From Saprospiraceae bacterium (GTDB lineage: Bacteria > Bacteroidota > Bacteroidia > Chitinophagales > Saprospiraceae): a stretch of 64,000 nt of DNA. The stretch is from contig JAIYAP010000012.1 in assembly GCA_027488935.1 (NCBI GenBank), forward strand, positions 35,265 through 99,264. Reading direction: 5' to 3'. A program made the translations under genes and the position numbers. Positions 9,381 to 18,994 of the stretch are shown here, one piece after another. Numbering within the stretch: position 1 is the stretch's first letter; every line of letters starts with the position of its first letter. The notes beneath the pieces were generated by a model that saw nothing but the letters and a program-made list of their open reading frames with translations, did not search any database and had not been told where the DNA came from.

Positions 9381-10729
9381 ACGCTTTTTTGCGCCATCCA
9401 TTTCAAAAATACCGCTTCTACTTCCGGTCCATCCCACTGCGCTTCCACATCGTTTATCGCCAAAATCTCCTCAAACAACTGGTTTTGGGCATCCTCCTCC
9501 TGCAACGCAAGGTGATAAGGCGTATTGGAAAAGGAAACCATTGTGTATACCGGTATAAACTCCGGGTATTTTGCATGCAAGTGTGCTGCAATTTTTTTCC
9601 GTAAAAGGAATTTGGGATCGCCCACCAAATCGCGCATTTCAATAAAATTGCGCAATGCCAGGGCTGCAATCGCGTCGCCATCGGGTTTGCGCCGCTTGGC
9701 AAATGCAGGAATGATCGCTGACCAGTCTCCATCCATTTCATCGTACATCGCATCCAGGATCGTGCAATCCTCAAAACCCGCATTCATTCCTTGTCCGTAA
9801 AAGGGTACAATGGCATGGGCCGAGTCGCCCAACAACAAAATCCGACCTTGCCATTGCCACGGATTGCATTGCACGGTCGCCAGTGAAGACGTTGGGTTAT
9901 TCCCAAAATCTTCTAATAAATTGGGTAAAAAGGGTAGGGCATCCGGAAAATATTCCTGAAAAAACGCATTAACACTGGCATCATCTTTCAAATGCTCGAA
10001 CGCCACAGGACCTTCAAAAGGTAAAAACAAAGTACAGGTAAAACTACCATCGGCATTGGGCAACGCAATCATCATAAAGTTGCCGCGCGGCCAAATATGC
10101 AAGGCATGTGCATCCATCAACTTGCCTTGTTCGGCCGGGATGGTCAATTCTTTATACCCATGATCCAAATATTGCTGGGCATAATTAAAACGGTCGGTGC
10201 GTTGCAATGTATGCCGAACCGCCGAAAATGCGCCATCCGTGGCAAAAATCAAAGGCGCTTCAATGGTTTTATGTTCGCCCGTTTTTAAATCCTCAAAATG
10301 AATGTAGGGCTGATTTAAATCAACATCGATACAACGGTGCTCAAAAAAGAATTCTACCTGCGAAAAACTGCTAGCAATGTGCAAAAGTTCTAGGTTCAAA
10401 CCACCCCGCGAAACGGAATAAATCGCCTCGCCCGCTTTGCCATACGCTTGAAACGTAAGGGTCCCGTCCACGGCATGCATCATGCGTCCAGGCATAGGAA
10501 TCGCTACAGGTTCTATTTTTTCACGAATACCGGCCATATCAATGGCATTCCACCCGCGCGCACTCATGGCGAGGTTGATCGAGCGTCCGCCTGCATAACC
10601 TTTCGCCCGCATATCTGGTCGACGTTCAAATACTTTTACGGTATAACCACGCCGCGCAAGGGCAACGGCCCAAAGTGCACCTACTAATCCGGCACCCACA
10701 ATGACGGCCGATTTATTGACTGTTTCCAT
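9377..10729 (-). CDS. kmo: kynurenine 3-monooxygenase
   Basis: FAD-dependent aromatic hydroxylase converting L-kynurenine to 3-hydroxykynurenine, 450 residues. It shows the Rossmann FAD motif GAGLVG (12-17), the KMO-type GYAGGRSINLAMSARG segment, and the second FAD motif LLGDSAHAIVPFYGQG followed by MNAGFEDC. The hydrophobic C-terminal anchor of eukaryotic KMO is absent, as expected for bacterial forms. It begins four bases after the stop of the TolC-type gene, so the two are probably co-transcribed. No other kynurenine pathway gene is in the window; the role could be tryptophan breakdown or de novo NAD synthesis. Confidence 0.93.
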   Translation of the reverse strand: METVNKSAVIVGAGLVGALWAVALARRGYTVKVFERRPDMRAKGYAGGRSINLAMSARGWNAIDMAGIREKIEPVAIPMPGRMMHAVDGTLTFQAYGKAGEAIYSVSRGGLNLELLHIASSFSQVEFFFEHRCIDVDLNQPYIHFEDLKTGEHKTIEAPLIFATDGAFSAVRHTLQRTDRFNYAQQYLDHGYKELTIPAEQGKLMDAHALHIWPRGNFMMIALPNADGSFTCTLFLPFEGPVAFEHLKDDASVNAFFQEYFPDALPFLPNLLEDFGNNPTSSLATVQCNPWQWQGRILLLGDSAHAIVPFYGQGMNAGFEDCTILDAMYDEMDGDWSAIIPAFAKRRKPDGDAIAALALRNFIEMRDLVGDPKFLLRKKIAAHLHAKYPEFIPVYTMVSFSNTPYHLALQEEDAQNQLFEEILAINDVEAQWDGPEVEAVFLKWMAQKSV

Positions 10730-10733
10730 GTTT

Positions 10734-12038
10734 TTATAGTTCTCCCGCCAACAGACGGAGTTGTAATTCAGTGATTTTTAAGTTAAAAAGGGCCAAATTG
10801 CGGCGAAATAACGCCTGTTCCAGGGTGTTTTGTGCCGTTTGTGTTTCCAAGGCATTGGTTTGTCCCAATCTAAAGCGTTCGGTGCTCACATTCAGGTTTT
10901 CCCGTGCGTTGGTTACATTTTCCTCCTCCAACAAAAGTACTTGCTGTTGGGTTTTGAAAAAGGCCAATTGGTTATCCAAAGTCGATTCAATACTCAAACG
11001 TTGCGCTTCTACCCGAATACCTGCCTGTTGCGCCTGTAACTGCGCCGCTTGTACCTGTCTTTTAAAATTGCCGCCACTATATAATGGATATATCAAGCTG
11101 CCACCAATCGTCAAACCGGCCTGGGTATTGCTGCGTTGAAAACCAGAACCATTGTCGGACCGCAAGGCATTAAATTGGCCAATACCATTCGTACGTAATT
11201 TATTCAGTGTTCGGGCTTCATCGGTCAAAAGCGCAGCTATGTCACTGCTTTTTTGCAACGACAGCATGATCGGATTTTGGGTTTGAATTTTTTGAAGCAA
11301 ACTGGCGCGTTCCGGCGTATAATTATTCACCAGGGTTTCATCTACTTCAAAAGCGGTTTCCGGCGCGCGCGCGAGCAGTTGATTGAGGGCGCGTTTGGCC
11401 GATAATGTTACGTTTTCCTGGTTTAATAAATCAGAGCGGCGCTGATTCAGGTCAATACGCGCTTGCAACGCGTCTGTTTGCCCGGCAAAACCGGCAGCCA
11501 AACGTGCCTCGGCAATGCGCAAGCGTTCCTGGTTCAGGGTAATCACCTCCGCAAGCGCTTTTTCTTGCTGTCGGCCCCGCACAATATCGTAATAGGCTTG
11601 TAGCACATCTGCCGTGGTTTGCTGCACCTGACTTTGCAGATTGAGTTGCCCTAATGCCTCCTGGGCTTCCAGACGTTGTTTGGCTATAAACATACGGCGC
11701 CCATCAAAAAGTGGCCAGTTGAGCTGCACCCCGGCACTCGCCGTATTAAATGGCGCACCCAGGGCATTAAATTCGGTACCATTCGACAGTTTTTGTTGAA
11801 AAGTACTGAGGGTGAACGTTTCGTTGGCAACCAAATTCACGGTAGGCAGCATGCCCGCGTTGCCTTTGGTATTGTTGGTTTTTGCAATATCTGCATCGGC
11901 TTGTACCAGGCGAATGGTAAAGTTATTTTCAAGGGCAATGCGCACGGCCTCCGCGGCGGTAAGCAGCGGCGCATTTGTTTGAGCCAATAATAGGCTTGCG
12001 CAAAAGGTTAAAACAAACAAGAGGGACGTTCTATACAT
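10734..12038 (-). CDS. tolC: TolC family outer-membrane efflux protein
   Basis: Outer-membrane channel component of efflux or type I secretion systems, 434 residues from the ATG at 12036-12038. That start gives a signal peptide MYRTSLLFVLTFCASLLLA followed by Q; an in-frame upstream ATG would precede it with 31 unrelated residues. The sequence has the two long alpha-helical OEP repeats typical of the family, rich in Gln/Ala/Leu coiled-coil heptads. No membrane-fusion or pump gene is adjacent; instead kmo follows with a four-base gap. The symbol is given at family level only. Confidence 0.85.
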   Translation of the reverse strand: MYRTSLLFVLTFCASLLLAQTNAPLLTAAEAVRIALENNFTIRLVQADADIAKTNNTKGNAGMLPTVNLVANETFTLSTFQQKLSNGTEFNALGAPFNTASAGVQLNWPLFDGRRMFIAKQRLEAQEALGQLNLQSQVQQTTADVLQAYYDIVRGRQQEKALAEVITLNQERLRIAEARLAAGFAGQTDALQARIDLNQRRSDLLNQENVTLSAKRALNQLLARAPETAFEVDETLVNNYTPERASLLQKIQTQNPIMLSLQKSSDIAALLTDEARTLNKLRTNGIGQFNALRSDNGSGFQRSNTQAGLTIGGSLIYPLYSGGNFKRQVQAAQLQAQQAGIRVEAQRLSIESTLDNQLAFFKTQQQVLLLEEENVTNARENLNVSTERFRLGQTNALETQTAQNTLEQALFRRNLALFNLKITELQLRLLAGEL

Positions 12039-12099
12039 CGGTTTTTGATTGTATTCTGCTGATATACCCGCAGAGCAGGTGATTTTTAGTAAACTATTG

Positions 12100-12107
12100 C
12101 AAAAGTA
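12100..12107 (-). promoter_or_regulatory. candidate -7 element for the tolC-kmo unit
   Basis: Minus-strand TACTTTTG followed by CA matches TAnnTTTG and lies about 60 bases upstream of the tolC start; no clear -33 TTTG is seen at the usual distance. Confidence 0.4.
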
Positions 12108-12142
12108 CGATTCCCTAAACCTGTTGCGCACTCCGATAATAT

Positions 12143-12178
12143 AAAAATCCCGCGCTCCAATACAATGGAACGCGGGAT
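12143..12178 (-). terminator. Rho-independent terminator after fusA
   Basis: Minus-strand stem ATCCCGCGTTCC pairing with GGAGCGCGGGAT (one mismatch), an eight-base loop, then TTTTTATAT. It lies 50 bases past the fusA stop and ends the str operon. Confidence 0.85.
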
Positions 12179-12227
12179 CGCACTTTATACCTTAGAAGCC
12201 CATTAAAAAGACTCCATCAAAATCAAC

Positions 12228-14357
12228 TTATTTACCTGCTTTCGATTTTTCAATTACTTGCTTGGCAACTGATTCAGGTGCTGGAGCATACTGGCTAAAT
12301 TCCATCGTAGAAGATGCACGGCCAGAAGTAAGGGTACGCAACTGGGTTACATAACCAAACATTTCAGCCAAAGGCACCTCCGCTTGAATTGCAACTGCGC
12401 CACCCATCCGTGTTTCTTGTCCTTTCGGCAAACCACGACGACGGTTCAAGTCACCAATTACTGGACCAACATACTCTTCTGGTGTGATCACCTCCAACTT
12501 CATGATTGGTTCCATGATTTGTGGTTTGCAACCAGGTGCCGCTGCGCGGAAACCCTCTTTTGCACACAATTCAAAGGCAATTGGCTTCGAATCGACTGCG
12601 TGCATACCACCATCAATTACCCGTACTTTCATGGAGTCGATGTTGTAGCCTGCCAAAATACCGTTGTTCATCATCTGGGTGAAACCGTCGACGATTGGTT
12701 TTTGATAGTTTTTATCGATCGCACCACCCACAATACCCCATTCGAACTGCAATTTTTTCTTACCGCTTTTGTAATCATCAGATTCCAAAAAGGCTTCATC
12801 AGCAGGGCCGAGTGTGAATTCCATATCCGCGAAGAGACCAGAACCACCCGTTTGCTTTTTCAATCGCTCACGGTGTTCAACTGTTTTCGTCAACGCCTCT
12901 TTATAGTTTACTTGTGGTGCACCCTGGTTACATTCAACCTTGAACTCGCGACGCAGACGGTCAACGATGATCTCCAAGTGCAACTCACCCATACCGGAAA
13001 TAACGGTTTGGTTGGTTTCTTCGTCATAACGTACGCGGAACGTTGGATCCTCTTCAGCAAGTTTGTTGAGCGACATACCCAATTTATCCAGGTCCTTTTG
13101 TGTTTTTGGCTCAATCGCCAGACCAATAACCGGCTCAGGGAATACCATACTTTCCAAAACGATCGGATTGTCTACGTCACACAGAGTATCACCAGTTCGA
13201 ATATCTTTAAAACCTACTGCCGCAGCAATATCACCCGCTTCTACGCGATCAATCGGGTTTTGCTTATTTGCGTGCATTTGGTACAAACGGCTGATCCGTT
13301 CTTTATCGCCTGTACGGGTGTTCAATACATAAGAACCGGCTTCCAGTTTACCAGAGTAAACGCGGATAAAGCACAGGCGACCTACGAATGGATCCGTTGC
13401 AATTTTGAATGCCAATGCAGCAAATGGATCATTCACCGATGGCTGACGGGTAATAATCTCATCGTTTTTCGGATTGATACCATTTACGCCATCAATATCA
13501 AGTGGAGAAGGCAGGAAGTAACAAACTGCATCCAAACAAGCCTGAACACCTTTGTTTTTGAATGCAGATCCGCACATTACAGGCGTCATCTTCATATCAC
13601 AAACTGCAGCACGTACCGCAGCGCGCATTTCTTCGATCGAGATAGAATCTGGATCGTCGAAGAATTTTTCGAGCAACGCATCATCGTAAGCAGCCACTTC
13701 TTCGATCAAAATCTGGCGGTTTTCAGCCACGATTTCTTTCAAATCATCAGGAATTGGAATGATATCGAACGACATACCGTGGTCTTCTTCTCTCCAAACA
13801 ATTGCTTGGTTGGTTACCAAATCCACGACACCGCGGAAATTGTGTTCGTTGCCAATTGGAACCTGCAAAGGAATTGCATTCGCACCCAATTTTGCTTTCA
13901 TGTCTTTTACACACATGAAAAAGTCAGAGCCCGCACGGTCCATTTTGTTGATGAACGCGATACGTGGCACCTTATAGTTGTCGGCCAAACGCCAGTTTGT
14001 TTCCGATTGTGGCTCAACACCATCTACGGCAGAGAACAAGAACACCAAACCGTCCAATACACGCAAAGAACGGTTTACTTCCACCGTAAAGTCAACGTGA
14101 CCTGGGGTGTCAATGATGTTAAAGTCATATTTTTGTTCGCCTACCATCCAAGTACACTTGGTAGCCGCAGAAGTAATCGTGATACCACGCTCCTGCTCTT
14201 GCTCCATCCAGTCCATGGTTGCAGCGCCTTCGTGTACTTCACCGATTTTGTGGTTTACACCAGTGTAATAAAGAATACGTTCGGTAGTAGTGGTTTTACC
14301 TGCGTCAATGTGCGCCGCAATACCGATATTTCGGGTAAACCTTAGGTCCGTTGCCAT
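12228..14357 (-). CDS. fusA: translation elongation factor G
   Basis: GTPase that drives ribosome translocation and, with RRF, recycling. 709 residues, near the usual ~700. G1 motif AHIDAGKT at 15-22, switch region [11 protein letters not shown]3 DTPGHVDF, G4 NKMDRAG, then domains II-V, with the domain IV segment [15 protein letters not shown]. Third gene of rpsL-rpsG-fusA; tufA does not follow here. The 292-base gap before it contains a large inverted repeat (see 14565-14621). Confidence 0.98.
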   Translation of the reverse strand: MATDLRFTRNIGIAAHIDAGKTTTTERILYYTGVNHKIGEVHEGAATMDWMEQEQERGITITSAATKCTWMVGEQKYDFNIIDTPGHVDFTVEVNRSLRVLDGLVFLFSAVDGVEPQSETNWRLADNYKVPRIAFINKMDRAGSDFFMCVKDMKAKLGANAIPLQVPIGNEHNFRGVVDLVTNQAIVWREEDHGMSFDIIPIPDDLKEIVAENRQILIEEVAAYDDALLEKFFDDPDSISIEEMRAAVRAAVCDMKMTPVMCGSAFKNKGVQACLDAVCYFLPSPLDIDGVNGINPKNDEIITRQPSVNDPFAALAFKIATDPFVGRLCFIRVYSGKLEAGSYVLNTRTGDKERISRLYQMHANKQNPIDRVEAGDIAAAVGFKDIRTGDTLCDVDNPIVLESMVFPEPVIGLAIEPKTQKDLDKLGMSLNKLAEEDPTFRVRYDEETNQTVISGMGELHLEIIVDRLRREFKVECNQGAPQVNYKEALTKTVEHRERLKKQTGGSGLFADMEFTLGPADEAFLESDDYKSGKKKLQFEWGIVGGAIDKNYQKPIVDGFTQMMNNGILAGYNIDSMKVRVIDGGMHAVDSKPIAFELCAKEGFRAAAPGCKPQIMEPIMKLEVITPEEYVGPVIGDLNRRRGLPKGQETRMGGAVAIQAEVPLAEMFGYVTQLRTLTSGRASSTMEFSQYAPAPESVAKQVIEKSKAGK

Positions 14358-14564
14358 AACTTTGTTGTTACGTTATGAGTTAAGAGTGATGTGTTTAGAA
14401 AAAAGAGGATGGGCCTTGGGGCTATATCAAAAAACATTTTATTCCACCTTGCAATAAAATGTACTCTTGCTGAATTTGAATTCAACGAAACACCGTATTG
14501 GCTTTTGAAAGTTTCGAAAAATAAAAACGTGTTTCGTTTTTCTAAGCCCTTAAAAACACCAAAA

Positions 14565-14621
14565 CCGCCGAAAATTGTCGGGTGTCAGCAAACTTGCACA
14601 ACACCAGGCAATTTTCGACGG
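14565..14621 (-). terminator. long inverted repeat between rpsG and fusA, possible attenuator
   Basis: Two 21-base arms (14565-14585 and 14601-14621) pair with about three mismatches around a 15-base loop. On the minus strand the structure begins 29 bases after the rpsG stop and is followed by TTTTGGTGTTTTT, resembling a partial terminator. A smaller hairpin (AAAAACG/CGTTTTT, 14523-14541) lies further on. It may reduce read-through into fusA or protect the upstream mRNA end. Confidence 0.55.
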
Positions 14622-14649
14622 TATAGTTTTCGTCGCATCGTTCCGTCGG

Positions 14650-15117
14650 TTAAGCGCGGTAGTGTGCAAACGCGCGGTTTGCTTCTGCCATTTTGTGCGT
14701 GTCTTCACGCTTCTTAACAGCACTGCCTTCACCTTTGCTTGCGGCAATAATTTCTGCTGCGAGTTTCTCGGCCATACCTTTACCGCTACGGGCGCGTGCA
14801 TATTTGATCAGCCATTTCATTCCAATTGAAATCTTGCGGTTTGCAGGAAGTTCAGTCGGAATTTGGAAGGTGGCACCACCAATACGGCGGCTGCGCACCT
14901 CAACTTGTGGCATAACGTTGTTCAACGCTTTTTTCCAAATTTGCAACTCGTCCTCGTTCGTGCGGTTCTTTACGATATCCAAAGAATCGTAAAAAAGACC
15001 AAATGCAACGCTCTTCTTGCCGTCCCACATCAAGTTATTAACGAAACGTGTTACCATCGTGTCGTTATAACGGGGATCTGCGGCCAATACTCGAGGTTTC
15101 GGTTTGTGTTTACGCAT
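14650..15117 (-). CDS. rpsG: 30S ribosomal protein S7
   Basis: 155-residue primary 16S rRNA-binding protein that nucleates assembly of the 30S head. It has the typical S7 sequence: basic N-terminus MRKHKPKPR, then [22 protein letters not shown] and the helical C-terminal region with [11 protein letters not shown]. The length fits the family (155-156). It lies between rpsL and fusA as in most bacteria; the 125-base gap to rpsL carries a short tandem repeat just before the start. Confidence 0.98.
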   Translation of the reverse strand: MRKHKPKPRVLAADPRYNDTMVTRFVNNLMWDGKKSVAFGLFYDSLDIVKNRTNEDELQIWKKALNNVMPQVEVRSRRIGGATFQIPTELPANRKISIGMKWLIKYARARSGKGMAEKLAAEIIAASKGEGSAVKKREDTHKMAEANRAFAHYRA

Positions 15118-15122
15118 TGTAT

Positions 15123-15150
15123 ATTAATGATGAATGATTAATGATGAATG
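15123..15150. repeat. two tandem copies of a 14-base unit upstream of rpsG
   Basis: ATTAATGATGAATG occurs twice in direct tandem (15123-15136 and 15137-15150), with a partial third copy ATGAAT after it. It lies just upstream of the rpsG start codon, in its leader. Confidence 0.85.
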
Positions 15151-15242
15151 ATGAATTCCTGAAAAAAACAGGCAATGGATGCCGCTTGCCGAACCATAAG
15201 TTCAATGCAAACGATGCAAATCCATCATGCACCATTGCAAAA

Positions 15243-15617
15243 TTATTTCTTCGGACGCTTAGAACCGTATTTAGAACGGCTCTTTTTGCGGTTGTTTACA
15301 CCAGCAGTATCCAGTGCTCCACGTACAATGGTGTAACGTACACCCGGAAGATCTTTTACACGACCACCCCGTACAAGTACGATTGAGTGCTCCTGCAAGT
15401 TGTGACCTTCACCCGGAATATAGCAAATCACCTCAATACCGTTCACCAAACGAACCTTAGCAACTTTGCGCAACGCAGAGTTCGGTTTTTTGGGTGTAGT
15501 AGTGTATACACGGGTGCACACACCGCGCTTCTGTGGGCATGCGCTCAAAGCACGGCTCTTGCTCTTGTATTCAACTTTCTCGCGGCCCTGACGGACCATC
15601 TGATTAATCGTTGGCAT
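15243..15617 (-). CDS. rpsL: 30S ribosomal protein S12
   Basis: 124-residue decoding-centre protein. It has the family hallmarks [20 protein letters not shown] and [12 protein letters not shown]. The lysines whose mutation gives streptomycin resistance elsewhere are unchanged: Lys43 in TPKKP and Lys88 in GRVKDL, counting the initiator Met. First gene of the str operon, preceded by a Bacteroidota-type promoter at 15703-15734. Confidence 0.98.
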   Translation of the reverse strand: MPTINQMVRQGREKVEYKSKSRALSACPQKRGVCTRVYTTTPKKPNSALRKVAKVRLVNGIEVICYIPGEGHNLQEHSIVLVRGGRVKDLPGVRYTIVRGALDTAGVNNRKKSRSKYGSKRPKK

Positions 15618-15702
15618 AAATGCGTATGATCAAAAATGTTATAACTTGTTCAAAATCAACGGAAAAATGGCATTTTATTGCCCGCCCTCCGAAAAGCGAA
15701 CG

Positions 15703-15734
15703 CAAAGATACTTGAATATCCATGAAAAAACCAA
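15703..15734 (-). promoter_or_regulatory. promoter of the rpsL-rpsG-fusA operon
   Basis: Minus-strand TATCTTTG (15703-15710) is a perfect TAnnTTTG; TTG at 15732-15734 lies 21 bases upstream as the -33 core. The predicted leader before rpsL is about 80 bases. Confidence 0.55.
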
Positions 15735-16013
15735 GCTCGTTTGAAAAATTATAAAAAAAGAGTGCGGTTTCGGTAAATCTACCCGCCAAAAATTGCGCAC
15801 GATTCCGACCCTTTTTTAATTGTACTCTTTCCACGACTATTTTTTATAGCAGCAACGTTACGGCGGAATGTACAAAACCACTTTCGTTAAAGGAAATTTA
15901 AATGCCTTAATAAAGTGTTAATAAATGTGCCCATTTATGAACTGGCACAAGATTCGTACGTATAAAGAACAGTAACCGATTTTTTACTCTTTTCAATCAA
16001 ACACTATCTACCC
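15735..16013. other. divergent intergenic region between rpsL and the OmpA-like gene
   Basis: AT-rich gap with no ORF or RNA gene that I recognise. It must contain the promoter for the rightward OmpA-like gene, but no clear TAnnTTTG element is seen on the plus strand. Confidence 0.4.
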
Positions 16014-17186
16014 ATGTGGTACCTGAAAACATTGCTCCCAATTGCATTATTAATCCCCGCTTTAATCCCCGCTCAGGAAATCAACGCACCCTCCAATACA
16101 ACATTGGTGCGCACGGAAGGAATTGTATTCGACCAGGTGTCGGGTGCCCCGCTTAGCCAGGTTTCTGTGACCCTTTACGATGATATGCTTGTAAAAGCAA
16201 TCGGCCATGCAGAAACAGATGCAAATGGCCGTTTTACGATTACAACCGCTAAAGTAAGCCGTTATAAAGTTCGGGCTGAAAAACCGACCTTCTTCGATAA
16301 CGAAATCATTTTTGATGTACTGGATGTCGTTACACCTTTGAACCTCGGACTCGAGCGCAAGCCCGGATACGTGTTCGATATCACCATTTTTGATAAAGCC
16401 TTCGACCACAACCCAATCAATACCCTGCGCGATTGTAAGGTGGAAGTTTACAACAATACCACCCAACAACAGGAATTGGCCATCGAACGCCTGCCAAAAT
16501 CAACATTCAACTTTTCTTTTGCCGAAGGAAATCACTACACGATGCTTGTGCGCAAACCGGGATACCTCAACCGCCGGATTGAGGTGTACGTCAATATTAA
16601 TGGCTGTATCCTTTGTGTAGATGGCATGGGTATCAAAGAGCCAGATTTGGTGCCACTCATGACCAAACGCAATGAAGTGGGCTATTTTCTTGGCACCATC
16701 GACCTCGATTCCATCCAGATCGGAAAGCGCTTCCAACTCAACAATATTTATTACGATTTTGATAAATGGGATCTGCGGCCAGAAGCCATGACGACCCTTG
16801 ATAAACTTTCCGTGTTTTTGAAGGATAATGCTGGCATCAAAGTTGAGTTAGGCTCACACACCGATGCCCGTGGCGCAGATGAGTACAACCTGATGCTTTC
16901 CGACAAACGCGCAAAGTCTTGTGTCGATTACCTCGTGTCTAACCAAGGTATTCATGCTGATAATATTACCTGGAAAGGATATGGCGAAACCCAATTGCTG
17001 AACAGCTGCACCAACTGCTCGGAAGCGGCCCACCAATTGAACCGCCGTACCGAAATTAAAATCATCGGCCTGATTCAGGATCCGCTGTGGTTCAAAAGCC
17101 TCAAGCAGATTATCGAGGACAAAGATTTGTACCGCAAAATTATCCAACAGGAAAAACAACGCTCCTTTAACGCTAAAACGAAATAA
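16014..17186 (+). CDS. OmpA family protein with N-terminal carboxypeptidase-regulatory-like domain
   Basis: Envelope protein predicted to bind peptidoglycan. 390 residues: signal peptide (MWYLKTLLPIALLIPALIPA, cleavage before QE), then a beta-sandwich of the carboxypeptidase regulatory-like type (EGIVFDQVSGAPLSQVSVTLYDD), a linker region, and a C-terminal OmpA domain from about residue 245. The OmpA domain has YDFDKWDLRPEA and the peptidoglycan-binding stretch GSHTDARGADEYN followed by LSDKRA. Cysteines in the region ILCVDG and in NSCTNCSE could form disulfides. Short basic C-terminus. It is followed at 75 bases by a secreted protein of unknown function on the same strand. Confidence 0.87.
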   Translation: MWYLKTLLPIALLIPALIPAQEINAPSNTTLVRTEGIVFDQVSGAPLSQVSVTLYDDMLVKAIGHAETDANGRFTITTAKVSRYKVRAEKPTFFDNEIIFDVLDVVTPLNLGLERKPGYVFDITIFDKAFDHNPINTLRDCKVEVYNNTTQQQELAIERLPKSTFNFSFAEGNHYTMLVRKPGYLNRRIEVYVNINGCILCVDGMGIKEPDLVPLMTKRNEVGYFLGTIDLDSIQIGKRFQLNNIYYDFDKWDLRPEAMTTLDKLSVFLKDNAGIKVELGSHTDARGADEYNLMLSDKRAKSCVDYLVSNQGIHADNITWKGYGETQLLNSCTNCSEAAHQLNRRTEIKIIGLIQDPLWFKSLKQIIEDKDLYRKIIQQEKQRSFNAKTK

Positions 17187-17260
17187 AGGCAGCGCACTTT
17201 AGATTTAAATAAATTTTAATCCATCCCGCTTTAATCCATTTTTTCACACCTGTATAATCC

Positions 17261-17923
17261 ATGATTTTTCACATGAAACAACTTAATTTTTGGCTTAGCC
17301 TTGCAATTGCGATGGCCGCCAACAGCACAAGCGCCCAAAACCTGATCAAAGGCGCTGGAACCGATGCCCAATTTGCCAACACTACGGTAGTCTTTAAGGA
17401 TAGTACAACCTCCGATTTGGATGTACTCAGTCAATTAAACAACAGCGACCTGGGAATTGGCGATGTAGTGCGCATCACTACGCCCCCGCCCGCTGCCAAA
17501 ACTACCGCACCCGTTGCGGTGAAAAAGGCTGCCAATGTAAACGTACCCACAGTTACTCGCAAGCCTGACACGAAGGTCGCAAACAATACAGGTATGGTCG
17601 CTTCTACCGACAATCCGGTTTTGATGTTGGCTACGATCAACAATGCGCCTAAGGTTCAGCCGAGCAACCCGCGCCCTGCAAAAACGAATAAGACGGTAAT
17701 AACACCGCGCATTACACCTGCATTGGTGGAAAATGACCGAGATAAAACCGCAAATGTCAAAAGCCAAACTACTTATGCCGTCGCTAAATCGACTAAATCG
17801 GGCAACTCATTGCGATCGACAAAAAGTGTAAAAAAGGGCCACAAAAAAGTGGTGCAACGCCACAATGCGCCTCGTAAGTACAAAGCACGCGGAAAACAAC
17901 GGTACGATTGTTACCAATTTTAA
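17261..17923 (+). CDS. secreted protein of unknown function, low complexity, basic C-terminus
   Basis: 220 residues (216 if the second Met at 17273 is used). N-terminal signal peptide ending near STSAQ, then a compositionally biased chain rich in Ala, Thr, Asn, Pro and Val, and a strongly basic tail (KKGHKKVVQRHNAPRKYK) ending in YDCYQF. No domain recognised. The basic low-complexity tail might bind an acidic surface polymer or nucleic acid, but this is speculation. It follows the OmpA-like gene and overlaps the convergent porQ stop by four bases. Confidence 0.6.
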   Translation: MIFHMKQLNFWLSLAIAMAANSTSAQNLIKGAGTDAQFANTTVVFKDSTTSDLDVLSQLNNSDLGIGDVVRITTPPPAAKTTAPVAVKKAANVNVPTVTRKPDTKVANNTGMVASTDNPVLMLATINNAPKVQPSNPRPAKTNKTVITPRITPALVENDRDKTANVKSQTTYAVAKSTKSGNSLRSTKSVKKGHKKVVQRHNAPRKYKARGKQRYDCYQF

Positions 17924-18984
17924 AAAAAGTCGCGCAGGTTGGTGCCAATGCCCATATGAACCACACCACCTGCCAGATGATAGGAAGCATAGCCTACATC
18001 TACCCGAAAACGACTGATCCGCATGCCGATGCCACCCGAAAACCCTGCAAGGCTGCGGTAATTGCGCACGGTGAGTTCTTGCTTCCGCAAATGGTTGTAG
18101 CCAACACGTATACGAAAACCTTCGTTTCGGCCCAATAAAAACTCGCCATTAAATATAAGGTGGCGAAAAAAGTTGTCCACTGCGTTATTGCCATTGCCCG
18201 CTGCAGTTTCATCTCCGCCGAATAACAGGACATCGTCGGTTTGTGCATTGGGGTCATTATAGCGTATGTTCCACGACTGTAAATGATGCGCAATGATGCT
18301 CAGGCGGAAAGGCAGGTAACGCAACCGTTTGCTGACACCCACTTGGATGTCAAAGGGCAAATCTTCTCGAATGCCATTATAGGTCGACAATTGAGCGCCA
18401 GCATTGCGCACCACCAGTGCAGCGGAAAAACGGCGCGCGGTGTCGGCGTACAAAATGCCCGCATCGGCTGTAAGTGCCGAGGCCTTATAAATATCAAGGG
18501 TTGAAAAGCCAACCCGAGCGTTGAGTCCAATAGACAATCGTGGACCCAGCGCTCGGGCGGCACCCAACGTAAACGCGGTTTCGGAGGCCGCTACTTTACC
18601 ACTTATATTGCCTTGTGCATCCGCCTGCTTAATATCGCCATAATTCATATACTGGATGCCTCCATGCATGGTAAACCCAATTTTAGGCATTTGCCAGGCA
18701 TAGGCCGCGTACCCATGCTGAATATCGGTAAGAAAAAAATTGTGGTTGAAGGCCAAACGACCGCTCATAGATGCATTCAGGGCCGCCGGATTGAGTGCAG
18801 CCAGTGCCAAATCGTCGTCTTTAATGGTTATTGCCAGTCCGCCCAATGCCGTTGCACGGGCCGATGGCGATAAAGACAAATACTTAAACACGGTTTGTCC
18901 ACCCGTTACCTGGGCAAATAAAGCAGATTTGCCCGGCGCAAAGCAGCACAGCAGCGAAATGGCAAGCGGTAGAAAGTTCTTCAT
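17920..18984 (-). CDS. porQ: type IX secretion system outer-membrane protein PorQ
   Basis: 354-residue beta-barrel protein. In T9SS bacteria PorQ works with PorZ and the PorU sortase on the cell surface, processing CTD cargo. Signal peptide (MKNFLPLAISLLCCFAPGKSALFA), then the PorQ-like start TGGQTVFKYLSLSPSARATALGG, followed by alternating amphipathic strands and a terminal aromatic residue (GTNLRDFF), as in outer-membrane barrels. The window also contains probable T9SS cargo (20998-22668 and 45985-48273), which supports the call. A MORN lipoprotein gene lies 10 bases upstream on the same strand. Confidence 0.87.
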   Translation of the reverse strand: MKNFLPLAISLLCCFAPGKSALFAQVTGGQTVFKYLSLSPSARATALGGLAITIKDDDLALAALNPAALNASMSGRLAFNHNFFLTDIQHGYAAYAWQMPKIGFTMHGGIQYMNYGDIKQADAQGNISGKVAASETAFTLGAARALGPRLSIGLNARVGFSTLDIYKASALTADAGILYADTARRFSAALVVRNAGAQLSTYNGIREDLPFDIQVGVSKRLRYLPFRLSIIAHHLQSWNIRYNDPNAQTDDVLLFGGDETAAGNGNNAVDNFFRHLIFNGEFLLGRNEGFRIRVGYNHLRKQELTVRNYRSLAGFSGGIGMRISRFRVDVGYASYHLAGGVVHMGIGTNLRDFF

Positions 18985-18994
18985 GTTGTTTTAT

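Noticed and set aside
12384..14345. 653-codon open frame antisense to fusA
   Set aside because: It is a codon-bias shadow of the highly conserved EF-G gene; its peptide is rich in Cys, Phe, His and Trp and has no domain.
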